A stretch of DNA of 64,000 bases from Pontederia crassipes (taxonomy: Eukaryota > Streptophyta > Magnoliopsida > Commelinales > Pontederiaceae), in contig CM060191.1 of the NCBI GenBank assembly GCA_030549335.1, positions 57,485,947-57,549,946 on the forward strand, read 5' to 3'. Positions within the stretch are counted from its first letter, which is position 1, and each line of letters starts with the position of its first letter. The position numbers and the translations under genes are program-made. Below are positions 47,740-58,922 of the stretch, in pieces. Under the pieces are notes generated by a model. The model was not told where the DNA came from. It searched no databases and saw only the letters and a program-made list of their open reading frames with translations.

Positions 47740-50700
47740 CTGCATTTCTTCAATAAAACAAGCTTGAAGTTACAATTCGCTTGTTTCTACAAAAATATCC
47801 ATGAGCTGTTGTTTAGGAAATATATAAAATTGGTGTATATGACTTGTTATTGTGGTAATTTTATTGCACTTAATCAATCGTCCCAGTATCTGTTATAGGA
47901 AGGTCCCTGACAGGTCTCTTTCAACCCTTATTCTATGGTTTGACAAAGCCTGTTCTTCATTCAGTTCTACGGATTGACTGCAACTTGGAAGTATGAAGAG
48001 TAGCAACTTCTAGGATGTTATTATTACTTACATCATTTCTTAGGAACCAATATTAACTCCCTGCAGTGAGATGATGAAGGATAATTATTGTGCCATGGTT
48101 ACCATTTCCAGGCATTTTCTTTACCTGTTGTCACGACATTTTGATGGCAACAGACCTATATATTTCATGCTAATGAATTTCAAAATTAACTATATTTTCT
48201 ATATTTCAAAAATCTCTGTTGGATTGATCCCAACAACACTAATGTAACATTTAAATGTACAGAGGAGCCATATTGCAACTCCTTTGCGAATGGTCTATAC
48301 ACAGAAGGCAAGATCAAAGGAGAGGGGAAACATCAACCTTCTTTGCCTCATTTATTTTGTTGCTTACATTGTTCTACTTATCTCTATACAGCCATGCCAT
48401 AGTTCTCTAATTTTTGTTCCAGAAAAGAACAGTGATGGCGCCAGAAACCAGAAGCTATCACCAAGCTGCCCGGACCTGCTCAAGAAAGCTACTAGTTGCA
48501 ACACAGATTGTGAGGCGCCCAGTGGAAGAGTGCTGTCCATATCTCTCCTTTTTTTCTGTTCTTCCTCCGCTGAATCTTTCCACACTCCGGCGGCAGTTGG
48601 CGCTTGATGCCTGAATCAGCCTTGGTCAGCATCTCCCACATCACATGTATGTCCCTGTACTCTGATGTCTTCACCTCCTTCCTCAACTTCTTTAATCCTG
48701 CTCATGGATTAGGATAGGGAAAGGTCAGGAACCGACTCCTAGCACATGCATGCTTCTTCTTACGGCAAGGAGAAACGAATGATCAAGGTAACCATAGCTC
48801 ACCAGTTCTGCGGATGCCGAGGCGTGCTGCAACATTGATCCAGACTTTTGGACTGGAAAGAGGATGCTCCTCTCACACCACTCCATGCTCGTATTCCCCT
48901 TCTCTTTTTTCCTCAGTCTCGCGGCCTTTCCAGTTTCCTGTCAGTGATCTCTCTAACGTTTCTGGCACAGGGCGATCTGCTGCTTAAAAGGATTGGTGGT
49001 ATCTAACTATCTTTCTGCTGCTTAACGTTTCTGTCAGTGATCTTATAGGAAGGATGCAGCGTCGGGGGATCGGTCGTATCTACCTGATGTCATTCTGCCG
49101 GCGCATGACAGGGACGGGATTGGTGCTGACCACCAGCTCCGCGTGCGTGGCCAGGATCCTGTCCGTATCCGTCGGTGAGGGCCGTGAGGGGTCTGCGTTG
49201 GATATTTCCGTGTCCTGGTCTCGCAAGCAATGAAGCTACATATGGTTTGGGGTTCGGTGACCCGTATCCACTTTTGTTCGTACATCGTAATTTGTCTCCT
49301 TTTTGTATTCCTTTTTTTTTGTCTCCTGTGATTCCAAGAAGAGAAGTTGCATCGAACCAGGATATCCATTATCTTCTTAATTTCTTTATTTGCGGTTGCG
49401 GCTTTATGGTTCGGTGGGTTTGGTGGCATTGGGAAGGAGATGGTCTTTTTGACGACGACGTTTGGGATGAAGAAAAGATTCCTGAGCTTCATTGGTCAAC
49501 TCAAATAGGATGCGCTAATTCTTCAACTGATCAAAATTTTCGAATGCATATTTTTCTCATATTAGACGTTTTTTTTTTCTTCCAATTTAGAAGGTACCTA
49601 CAATCAAGATCATCAATCAAATATTCAAATCCAATAAATTGTACAATTGGATGTTGGACCAAGTTCATGTCCTTGGAGCGATGCGTCGCTCTCGGGCGGG
49701 CGGCCAACTGAATCCGAGATGCACTGTCGGTCTTCAGTGTGCCACCAGGTCAAATGTATGCTGTCGAAGAAAAAGTTGTACGAGATGTCTTCTTCACATC
49801 CAGGGCCTGCACAGAGGAGATGTTTCTTTTATTATTGAACAATAAAGATACGAAGGAAGTGCACTTTTCAATCTTATTATAGGAAAGATGTATCACCATG
49901 TCTTTTGTATCATAGCAAGTAAATAAAGTGGGAAATGATATAAAAAAAATATGATAGTCTGATTGTTAATAAATTAAATGAAGTCAATTGTTACCTAAAC
50001 TGATTTCTTAATTTATAAAATTGAACCAACACGCAGATGATTTAATTGTAGAGTGTTAAAAGCCATGTACTAGCTTCCTCAGATGATTTATGAATTGAAC
50101 CAACACACAGTTTTTTTAAAAAGTTTGTATTATATTATCAACGTGGTTAAATCACATTAACAAGCAATCTACCAAGGTAAGATAATAAATTCAACTTCTG
50201 AAGAAAATCATCGTTTAGGAGTATGAAGAGAATCAGATCAGTAAGAGATAACTCTGGGCAACCAAAAAAAAGTAAAATAAGTTTGAATTTTGTATGTAGA
50301 TGATAAAAGTGTTGAAATTATCCAATTGAAGGTGGACGGATGTAAGATTAGAATCTGAGAAGACAAAATTAAAAAAATATGAATGTAACGTATATTTATT
50401 TTATAATTTTAAAGTGCATGACAACTAATGTGATGATACAGTGTTTAGGAAAAAATATTTAAAGAGAGCAAATTAAATATCTGGTGCGCTCCTCCGTACC
50501 CAGGCATCGATGAAGGGCCCGGGCTTTGATCCACAACAACATGTATGTTTGTTTTTTTTTTCTTTCTTTCTTTCTTCTTTCTTCTTAGCAGCTGACAAGA
50601 TCAGAATAAAGCTCTTTTTTTTGGATCTACCTTGCTCTTATTCTCTGTACACAGACGAATAAAATTCAGAAAAGCTTCTAAGAAATGCACAGAATTTGAC

Positions 50701-51240
50701 ATATCAATCCAACAACAACGATGCTGCTTGAAATACTAGTTGTTGAAATATTAGAGTCTAACTCAAAAAAAAAAATAAAAGAAAAAAAAAAAGAAAGAAG
50801 CTGATCACTGATCAGTCATAGAATTGGGCGGTCAACAGTGGCTGCAATTTAAGTTGGATGGGTCATCAGTCCACACTTCTGCTTACAGATATTAAAATTG
50901 TGCAGGACCAGCGGCGGAACCAGCATCCCCCAGTCCCACCACGAACTTTTAAATTTGTAATAATATATGAGTTTAATATTTGTACTATGAAGGTCTATTA
51001 ATCATGTGATGGACAATGAATTAATTAATTAGATAATTTATTGCTGTTCAATGATGATTAATAGACGTATAATAGTCGCCTCTTAAAATAAGCAGCACAC
51101 TTATTTTTCTACATATGTTGATTTTTTAAATGAAAATCTAGTTTAATTTTTTAAATATATATGTAATGAAATTAAAACGTAAACAATAATTTGTTGTATT
51201 GATTATCGCACTTTGAGATTACAAAATAATTGTGGGTTCA
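47740..51240. other. Intergenic DNA, no confident gene
   Basis: A plus-strand ATG frame at 48290-48607 encodes ~105 residues with a hydrophobic stretch (LLCLIYFVAYIVLLISI) that could be a signal anchor, but it matches no family I know. Frames at 49043-49711 on both strands overlap each other and are unrecognised. Low-complexity tttctttctttc is at about 50560-50585. None is supported strongly enough to call a gene. Confidence 0.3.
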
Positions 51241-51799
51241 AATTTTGTAACACCCTCAAAATTGCACCTCCTGCCACGTAGGCGATCAGCTTGACCCTGG
51301 AGGCGCTACACTACCTATTGCTCTACTAACCTTGATCATTCAACAAAATAACTTACGTGGCACTAATAAAATAATAATTATAGTGGAGAACTTTAAATGC
51401 GAAAATTCAATAGTCAAATCTTATAATGGAGGACTGAATGCGGAAGTTCATGAAGTCTTTAAATATAGAAAATATACGAAAACAAAATAAGACTTCTCGG
51501 AAGTTCTATGAGCGAAAGAACATGATGTCTCTAAACAATTGAAATGATTAAAAAGATATGCAGCAAGAAAGCTTGAAGCAGAGATCTCAGTCATGTGCAG
51601 CGTTATCCAAGTTCTGTGCCCTCCACCATCTCATAAGTTGGCATTCTCACCTGCAAAATCCCAATGTAGGAGAATAGAATATCTATGAGCAAAAGATGCC
51701 TAGTACAATAGCAATAGACAATGAAATATGGATCAATGATGATCAAGAAATCAACGTATCAATCTTTAGTCATATCAGTACTCTGTTCTTTTACTATGA

Positions 51800-51965
51800 C
51801 AATACTTTGTCTTTGCGTTACTCTGTCTTTACTTTACAATGTCTCTGCTTTACTTTACAGCACTTTACTTTACATTGCTCTACTGCACATTGCTTTACTT
51901 TACATTGCTTCACTTTACAATACTCTGGTTTACATTGCTTTACTTTGTATTATTTTACTGTGAGT
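51800..51965. repeat. LTR-internal minisatellite (ctttactttacattgct)
   Basis: About ten imperfect copies of a 15-17-bp unit, ctttactttacattgct. The same array, slightly shorter, is at 59480-59625 in the partner LTR, so it predates or accompanied the insertion. The apparent open frames in this array are artefacts of the repeat. Confidence 0.8.
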
Positions 51966-52589
51966 TGTACTACGTCTTTTACATTATTAAAACATCCTTA
52001 AAGTTTATTATCCTATGCGAGCTCGACTTTATTAGATTGGAATGCCAGAGGTGCTTCTCTGAATCTCTGATGTCAGTAAGCCCATAAAGGGAAGAGGGGT
52101 GGGTGTTACTACCTCACCCAGTTCGAAAGGTAGAGGAAGAATTCCTACAATTCAGGAACAGTGGTCGGTTACGAGACCTGTAGGTTCACTGTCTCCTCAG
52201 CTAGCTACCTGTCCCTTTGGCATAATACTTTAATCTTTAAGGGAAGAGGTGTGACCATAGCATCACCCTTCATTCGAGATACAGGTGGGAGAAGACCTGA
52301 AATCTCAGGAATAGTAGTCATTGAAGACAGTAGCTTCACTGTCCCCTCAGCTTCCTCCTCTGCTTTAACTCTGATCTTTGTTTTAACTTTGGAGGCGGCA
52401 CATAGCAATCTCGTGTCTTTATCTTTACTTTATTTATCTTTAGTCATTGTGAAATCTATGATTTTAGGATCCAGCTGAATGTTGATCTTTGTACAATAGG
52501 ACTCAGCCAGTATAGATGAACTGGTCAGAGTCTCAGTTAGGATTGGAAGTGGATCAATCCGATTTGGTCAGATCAAGGGTCTGACTGTC

Positions 52590-52905
52590 GAACCGGTCGA
52601 TCGTTCTTGATGTATCGGTCGACCAGTCCATTGGGATCGGTCGACTGTGTTCTTAATTGGGTGTCTGTGAATCGATCGACCATCCTGTGTGTCGGTCGAC
52701 CGTTCGTTAGGCCATAAAGATGCGCACTGCGCATCGGATCAGTCGATCGGTCAGAGGTCCGGTCGGCCGATCGTATGGTCAGACCTGTCATTAATAGACA
52801 GATCGGTCGACCGCCATGGTAAGGCCGGTCGACCGATATAGAAGAAGTCACATGAGTTCTGTAAGCGGACCGGTCGACCGCTGATAGAATCGGTCGACCG
52901 GTCTT
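52590..52905. repeat. Array of GGTCGACC palindromes in the LTR
   Basis: About ten copies of CGGTCGACCG and close variants (ggtcgatcgt, ggtcgactg, ggtcggccg) at irregular 20-45-bp spacing, in both LTRs. Each is its own reverse complement. The function is unknown. Confidence 0.75.
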
Positions 52906-53539
52906 TGCGATAAAATAGGACCGCCGAACTTTATCTTCGATTCCGACGGTCCTCCGACCGTCCAACGACGATGATCACAATACGAAAAGTGTTGCTAACT
53001 ACTTCAGGATCATAATGAATTAACCTTTCGCATCAAATAATCATTAATTCATCGTCTATGGGATTTAAACGCTAAGGTACCTTTTCCAACCGAGTTTCGA
53101 AGTTCGCCGGTCGTTGTCTCTCCGTCCGGTCATCGTTGATCGCCTTTGGATCGACAGGGAAGGGTTCGTCGGATCCTTGCGCACGTCGAAGAGGGTCGCC
53201 GCGCGTTGAGGGATGTCGAACGGTGATGTGTGTCGGTCGTCTCTGCTTCTGCCGCTCGATGTCGCGTCAGTCGCCGGACGAGAAGAAGGAGATGGTCGGT
53301 CGACAGAGGGTTCGCAAGGGGGGCGTCATGGCGCTCCCCACCTCCACTTTTATAGCCCCGGTCGACCAAAGGTCTGCCGGAGGCGAAGCGTCCGATATTT
53401 AGGGGAGAAATTTTCTCCCCTGTTGTCGTTCAACCTTCCTTTTTTTCATGGAATACGATGCATTACATTATTATCCTAAAAAAAAGAAAATTCGTCCTCG
53501 AATTTGGATAAGAGTTAGGGCTTATCGAATAATTCAGGA

Positions 53540-56500
53540 AAGCATTTTTTATTATACTTCCCACGTTGCTTCTTTTCCTTGGTGATGCTTCCATGCCACA
53601 TTGACTAGTGATACCCTCTTCTTCCCTTATTGATGTTCTTGATATTCCAATATCTTTGTGGGTTGTTCCTCATATGTCAGATCTTCCTTGAGATTTGGTT
53701 CCTCAATTTGGATCACGTTGGCGTAGTCGTACTTGTACATCCGGAATAAGGAGACATGTAAAACGTTGTGGACTCTGGCATAAGCCGAAGGCAGGGCCAA
53801 CCTGCATGCTGAGTCTTCAACCATATCTAATATCTTAAATGGGCCTATATACCTTGGGCTCAATTTTTCTCGTTTACTAAAACGCATTACTCCTTTTGTG
53901 GGGAGGCTTTTAGCAGAACTTGATCACCCGCCTTGAACTTATGTTCTCGGCGCTTCTTCTCTGCGTAGGCCTTTTGACAATCTTGAGCAGACTTCATTCT
54001 TTTTTTTATTAGTTCAACCCTATCCGTATACTCTTGGGTCTGTTTCTGTAGCTCTGCGCTCAAGATCTTCCTTTCTCCCACTTTGCCCCAACATGCCGGA
54101 GAACGACATGAGCGACCATACAATACTTCAAAGGGAGACATCTTTATGCTAGCATGGAAGCTGTTGTTGTAGGAAAACTCTATAAGGGGTAGATGCTTGT
54201 CCCAATTACCGTGCCAATCCAAAGCACATGCTCTTAGCGTATCTTCCAGTGTCTTGATCGTCCTCTCTGATTGACCGTCTGTCTGAGGATGGAAGGCGGT
54301 ACTATACCGAAGCTTTGTTCCAAAAGCATTCTGGAGACACTTCCAGAATCTTAATGTGAACTTGGGATCTCTATCAGACACAATAGCTAATGGGATCCCG
54401 TGGAGTCTAACAATCTCCTGCACATATAGATCCATGAAGCTTTCAAAAGATTGTTTTACCTTAATGGGTAGGAAGTGAGCCGATTTAGTGAGTCGGTCCA
54501 CTATAATCCAAATGGCATCATGTCCTTTCTACGTCCTAGGTAAGCTTGTGATGAAATCCATTGATATTTCTTCCCACTTCCACTGTGGGATGCCCAGGCT
54601 CTTCAAGATTCCTTGAGATTTCTGGTGTTCCACATTGACCTGTTGTCACACTATGTATTTGGAGACATATTCAGCTATCTCCTTCTTCATATCTGGCCAC
54701 CAGAAACTCCTCTGCACATTCTTGTACATTTTTGTACTTCCTGGGTGGATTGCAAACTCGGACTTGTGGCATTCATCTAGCACATCTCTTCAGAGTTCAG
54801 GATTATTCGGTACCCACAATCGATCGCAGCACCTGATGCCGCCATCCGAAGAGACTTTGAAATTCGTTGTTTCCATACTAGTCTTTATCATCATACTTTG
54901 GTATTTCGTGTCTTCTACTTGTGCTTCTATGATTCTCTCTATCATATCCGGTACTATACGCTGCATCATCATTAGCGATCCGTCGTGCTTCACTCTTGGT
55001 GCCCATCTGAACAGTTCTTCCATAAGTTCGAACCGTCGTAGGTGCATGTAAGCCAAGGATTCTTCCCATTTTCGACTGAGCGCGTCAGCTACTGAGTTTG
55101 TCTTACCAGGTTGGTAGTTAATGACAAACTCATAGTCTTTCAAGAATTCCATCCAACGCCGTTGGCGCATGTTCAACTCCTTCTGTGTAAAGACGTACTT
55201 CAAGCTTTTGTGATCAATATATACCACAAATTCTTCTCCATATAAATAGTGGCGCCAAAGCTTGAGGGCGAACAATACTGCTGCCAACTCGAGGTCATGC
55301 GTCGGATAATTAACCTCGTGCTTCTTCAGCTGTCTGGATGCGTATGCCACCACCTTCCCATGTCGCATCAATACGCACCCCAATCATGTACCACTAGCAT
55401 CGCTGTAAACCACGTAACCACCGTTACCCGATGATAATGTCAGGATTGGCGCTGAAGTTAGCCGTTCTTTTAACTCTTGAAAACTTTCCTCACACTTGGG
55501 TGATCAAATGAACTTTTCTTCTTTCTTTGTGAGCTTGGTTAGCGGCAATGCTATTCTAGAAAAATTCTTGATGAAACATCTATAGTAGCTAGCTAATCCA
55601 AGGAAACTCATAATTTCGGAGACGTTCTTCGGTTGAGTCCAGTTAGACACTGCTTCTATCTTTGTCGGATCCACTGCAACCCCATCTTTAGAGACGATGT
55701 GACCAAGGAACATCATCTGCTCTAACCAGAATTCACATTTGGAAAATTTTGCATACAGTTTCTTTACTCGCAAAGTTTCCAGCACTATCCTCAAATGTTC
55801 TCTATGCTGTTCTTCACTTGGCGAGTATATGAGGATATCGTCCACAAAGATAATTATGAACTTATCCAAGTGTTATTGAGAAGTTCGATTCATGATATCC
55901 ATAAATGCTGTCGGGGCATTTGTTAACCCAAACGACATCACCAGGAACTCAAAATGTTCATATCTTGACCGGAATGCTATCTTTGGGATGTCTTCTTTTG
56001 CCACCCTTAGCTGATGGTATCCGCTCCTCAGATCGATTTGTGAGAACACATTTTCCTTAAACAGCTGATCAAATAAGTCGTCGATGCGGAGTAGCGGGTA
56101 CCTGTTCTTTATTGTGACTTTGTTTAACATTCTATAGTCGATACAAAGTCTTAAAGATCCGTCATTCTTTTTGACAAAGAGAATTGGAGTATCCCATGGT
56201 GAGACACTAGGCCTGATGAAACCTTTGTCCAGGAACTCTTGAATCTGATCATTTAATTTCTTCATCTCTGCTGGAGCCATGCGGTACGGGGCTTTGAAAA
56301 TTGGTGCCATTCCGGGTGCCACCTCGATACGAAAGTCTATCTCCCTTCTGGGCAGTAGACCACTAACATCGTCAGGGAACACATCAGGAAATTTTCTCAC
56401 AACTTCTATGTCTTGAGGAGTCTTCTTTGATTCCTTTATTTTGGTTACACTTGTTAGATAACCTTTACATCCTTTTTGGAGTAATTTATGTGCCTTCATG

Positions 56501-56580
56501 GCAGAGACTATAATCTTTGGTTCTTTCTGTGCAATACCCCTGACTATAACTTTATCTGTACTCTGTGTGTCTATGACCAC
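53540..56580 (-). pseudogene. pol region of the chromovirus fossil
   Basis: On the minus strand: reverse transcriptase (about 56350-55500, with [20 protein letters not shown] and an FVDD box), RNase H (about 55385-54850, with YIDHKSLKY), integrase (about 54800-53890, including [25 protein letters not shown]), then an SH3-like/chromodomain end (53887-53540, with SPRYIGPFKILD). This order and the chromodomain-like tail mark a chromovirus. It is broken several times. Confidence 0.85.
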
Positions 56581-56592
56581 TTTTTTTCATTT

Positions 56593-58067
56593 TCATAAGA
56601 TGGAAGCATCATGGGAGGTTAGCCAATCCATGCCCAAAATTATATCATAATTTTTTATGGGGATGATGATAAGATTTGCGGGATGGTTCTTTTTCTCTAT
56701 TTCTATGGGTACATTGTGGAGATACTTTGTGATAATTAGGGTGCCTTGTGGGGTTAAGATGTTCATCTTATGCTCTAAATTCATGACAGCTAACTCTAAT
56801 GTTTTGGCACATTCTTCAGATATAAAGGAATGAGAGGCATCAGAATCGAACAGTACTTTAGTAGGTAAATCAATCACGATTAGCGTACCTCGAATGACCT
56901 CAGCGTCATTCTGTTGAGCATCCTTTTCTAGATTGAAGAGTCTTCCCAACAATAACTGTTGTTGTCTGCATCTCGGACAACTTGCTGCAATGTGACCCAT
57001 TCCACCGTAGTAATATCAAGCTCTAGACTTTATACGACATTCCCTGGCGTGGGTCCTGCCACATGTATTGCATAAAACTCGCTCACCTTGTGCGGGTGGT
57101 GCCTGAGGGGCTCTAGGAGACTGTTGCCTCTGTTGTTGGACTGGGCGCCTTTGCCCCTGCTGAGGGGGTCGCTGCTGTTGCTGTTGCTGTGGTTGTTATT
57201 GCTGTGGGGAGGAGCTTGTTGTGGAGGACGGTATGACTGCTGTTGTTGTTGAGGGCGGTGGTTCTGTTGAGGCGCTGAATATGTGTGGTACCGATTATCC
57301 CATCTTTGGTGTTGCCGGTTATTCCCACGAAACGGTTGTTGCTGATGGGAACTCTGTCCTACATTCTGCTGGGCCCTCTTCTCCTTCAGAAGGTCCTGGT
57401 GGTCCTTCTCGGTCATGGTCGCCAGTCTGACTGCTTCATCCAGGGTTTTGCAATTCCCTGGCCTGGTTTGAGATCTCAGTGCGGGCCTCAGTCGATCCAC
57501 AAAACGCTTTGTCAAAGCCAAGTCGTCCATAACCAGATTTGAGTACTTCTTCAACCGGACGAATTTGGTCACATATTGTTCCACTGTCATAGCCCCTTGT
57601 TCCAGGTACAGAAACTCCTTCTGCTTCAAGTCCTTCTGAAAGGTCGGTAAATAGCGCGTCTCAAAGGCCTTGCGGAAGTCTCCCCACTCGACAGTTCTGA
57701 CTCCCGGAAAACTGGTGGCATTCTTTGATTTCCACCATTCCTTGGCATCTCTCTGGAGAGTATATTCAGCGAATAGGACTTTCTTGTGCTCAGGGACATC
57801 GAGGATATCGAACTTTTCTTTCAAAGTTTCGATCCACTATTCAGCAACTTCGATGCCTCCCTCCTCATTAAACATCGAAGATTTCGACCTCCAAAATTCT
57901 TGCAGTGTACAAGTACTGGGGGCTTGGCGTCCCTGCTGCCTTGGCGAACAGGGTAGAAGAGGGGAAAGCAGTGGCGGATACGGTGGAGGTGGGGGAACCA
58001 AGTGGGTCTCTACGTCGTTACACATCTCATTTTCATTGGGCGTTGATCCTCTTCCTTGGAAATCCAT
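56593..58067 (-). pseudogene. gag-protease region of the chromovirus fossil
   Basis: On the minus strand: gag begins MDFQGRGSTPNEN at 58067, followed by a Pro-rich stretch and the retrotransposon gag core (AEYTLQRDAKEWW..., FRKAFETRYLP..., LYLEQGAMTVEQYVTKF). A Gln/Asn/His-rich linker comes next (about 57330-57100), then the zinc-knuckle area and an aspartic protease-like segment (SHSFISEECAKTL, IILGMDWL; 56900-56600). It is broken. Confidence 0.85.
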
Positions 58068-58270
58068 CTATAAAGAGATCATGGTAATGTTTGAGAAAGA
58101 GTGCATAATCAAAGATATTTAATAAGAATAAAAATCTTAGATTAAAATGAAGATCATACTGCTCAATATTCACTAAAGCAAACGTTAATTTCTTATAAGA
58201 TTTGTAGAACTGAAACATCTGTCTGAGGCGCACTAAGGCCTTTCATATCGAAAAAGAAAAAGATACATCG

Positions 58271-58717
58271 TTAATCAGTACGTTGAGAAGGTCCTCCAGG
58301 TACACTTCCGGGTTTCTTCTCATTCTTCGGAGGATTCGGACATTCATCTTCGAAATGTCCATTCTGATCGCACAAACTACAGTACGGTTCTGCATCATAT
58401 TGACTTATCGGGTTGGTCTCCCGGCTTTGAACTTCTCCTCTGGGTTCAGGGTAGATAGGGTTGTCGAGGCGTCCCCCTATCGTCTGCAAGTGCCACCTTT
58501 GATTTATTTCATCGCGTGTCTCTATGGGGAAGAAGTGGCGTGGGGAAGGTAACTTTGGGTCGTTACTTCTCACGCTCTCTAAGTCTGAATGCTCCCATTC
58601 CTCTAGAGCAGGCTGTGGCGGAGTTGGAGGGTCTAGTGGGCGTACACATACCCCAACTATGTGAACAACCCTCCTACCTCTAAGCACAACTCTAGTGATC
58701 ATACGACGTGGAGACAT
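58271..58717 (-). CDS. Extra ORF of the chromovirus with CCHC zinc knuckle
   Basis: A 148-residue ATG-to-stop frame between the primer-binding site and gag. It is basic at the N-terminus (MSPRRMITRVVLRGRR), then acidic/Pro-rich (LDPPTPPQPALEEWEHSDLE), and ends with YCSLCDQNGHFEDECPN, a CX2CX4HX4C zinc knuckle (about residues 112-125), plus a Pro/Lys tail. Chromovirus gag normally carries its knuckle after the capsid core, so a separate upstream knuckle protein is unexpected. It may be an accessory ORF of this lineage, or a piece of a gag duplicated upstream. It is in the same orientation as gag. Confidence 0.5.
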   Translation of the reverse strand: MSPRRMITRVVLRGRRVVHIVGVCVRPLDPPTPPQPALEEWEHSDLESVRSNDPKLPSPRHFFPIETRDEINQRWHLQTIGGRLDNPIYPEPRGEVQSRETNPISQYDAEPYCSLCDQNGHFEDECPNPPKNEKKPGSVPGGPSQRTD

Positions 58718-58907
58718 CTATAAAATAAGTTAACATCATAAGTATAATTCACATAGGGATGTACTTATTACTTACTTGAGGAGTGGAGCCACATATACTT
58801 GAGAAGCTTGCACATGACTTTACTTTGAGCTGTGTAACAATATGAGCAATGAATGCTATGCATGGACCTATACTCTACTATGATCAATGAAGGAGCCAAG
58901 AACTTAT

Positions 58908-58919
58908 GCTCTGATACCA
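58908..58919 (-). promoter_or_regulatory. Primer-binding site (initiator-Met tRNA)
   Basis: Read on the minus strand it is TGGTATCAGAGC, the standard plant Met-tRNA primer site, three bases inside the 5' LTR end at 58923. Confidence 0.9.
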
Positions 58920-58922
58920 AAC

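Larger units (their letters stand above)
51246..53467 (-). repeat. 3' LTR of the chromovirus fossil
   Basis: 2222 bp, pairing with 58923-61116 throughout. It contains a ctttactttacattg-type minisatellite (51800-51965) and an array of CGGTCGACCG-like palindromes (52590-52905). Confidence 0.9.

Noticed and set aside
48290-48607. Possible small secreted or membrane-anchored peptide
   Set aside because: One hydrophobic stretch and an ATG are not enough. There is no known family, no clear gene context, and overlapping frames occur on the other strand.
53130-53479. Overlapping frames in the chromovirus LTR
   Set aside because: The same frames recur at 60716-61134 in the partner LTR and follow from GC-rich LTR sequence. 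They have no domain.
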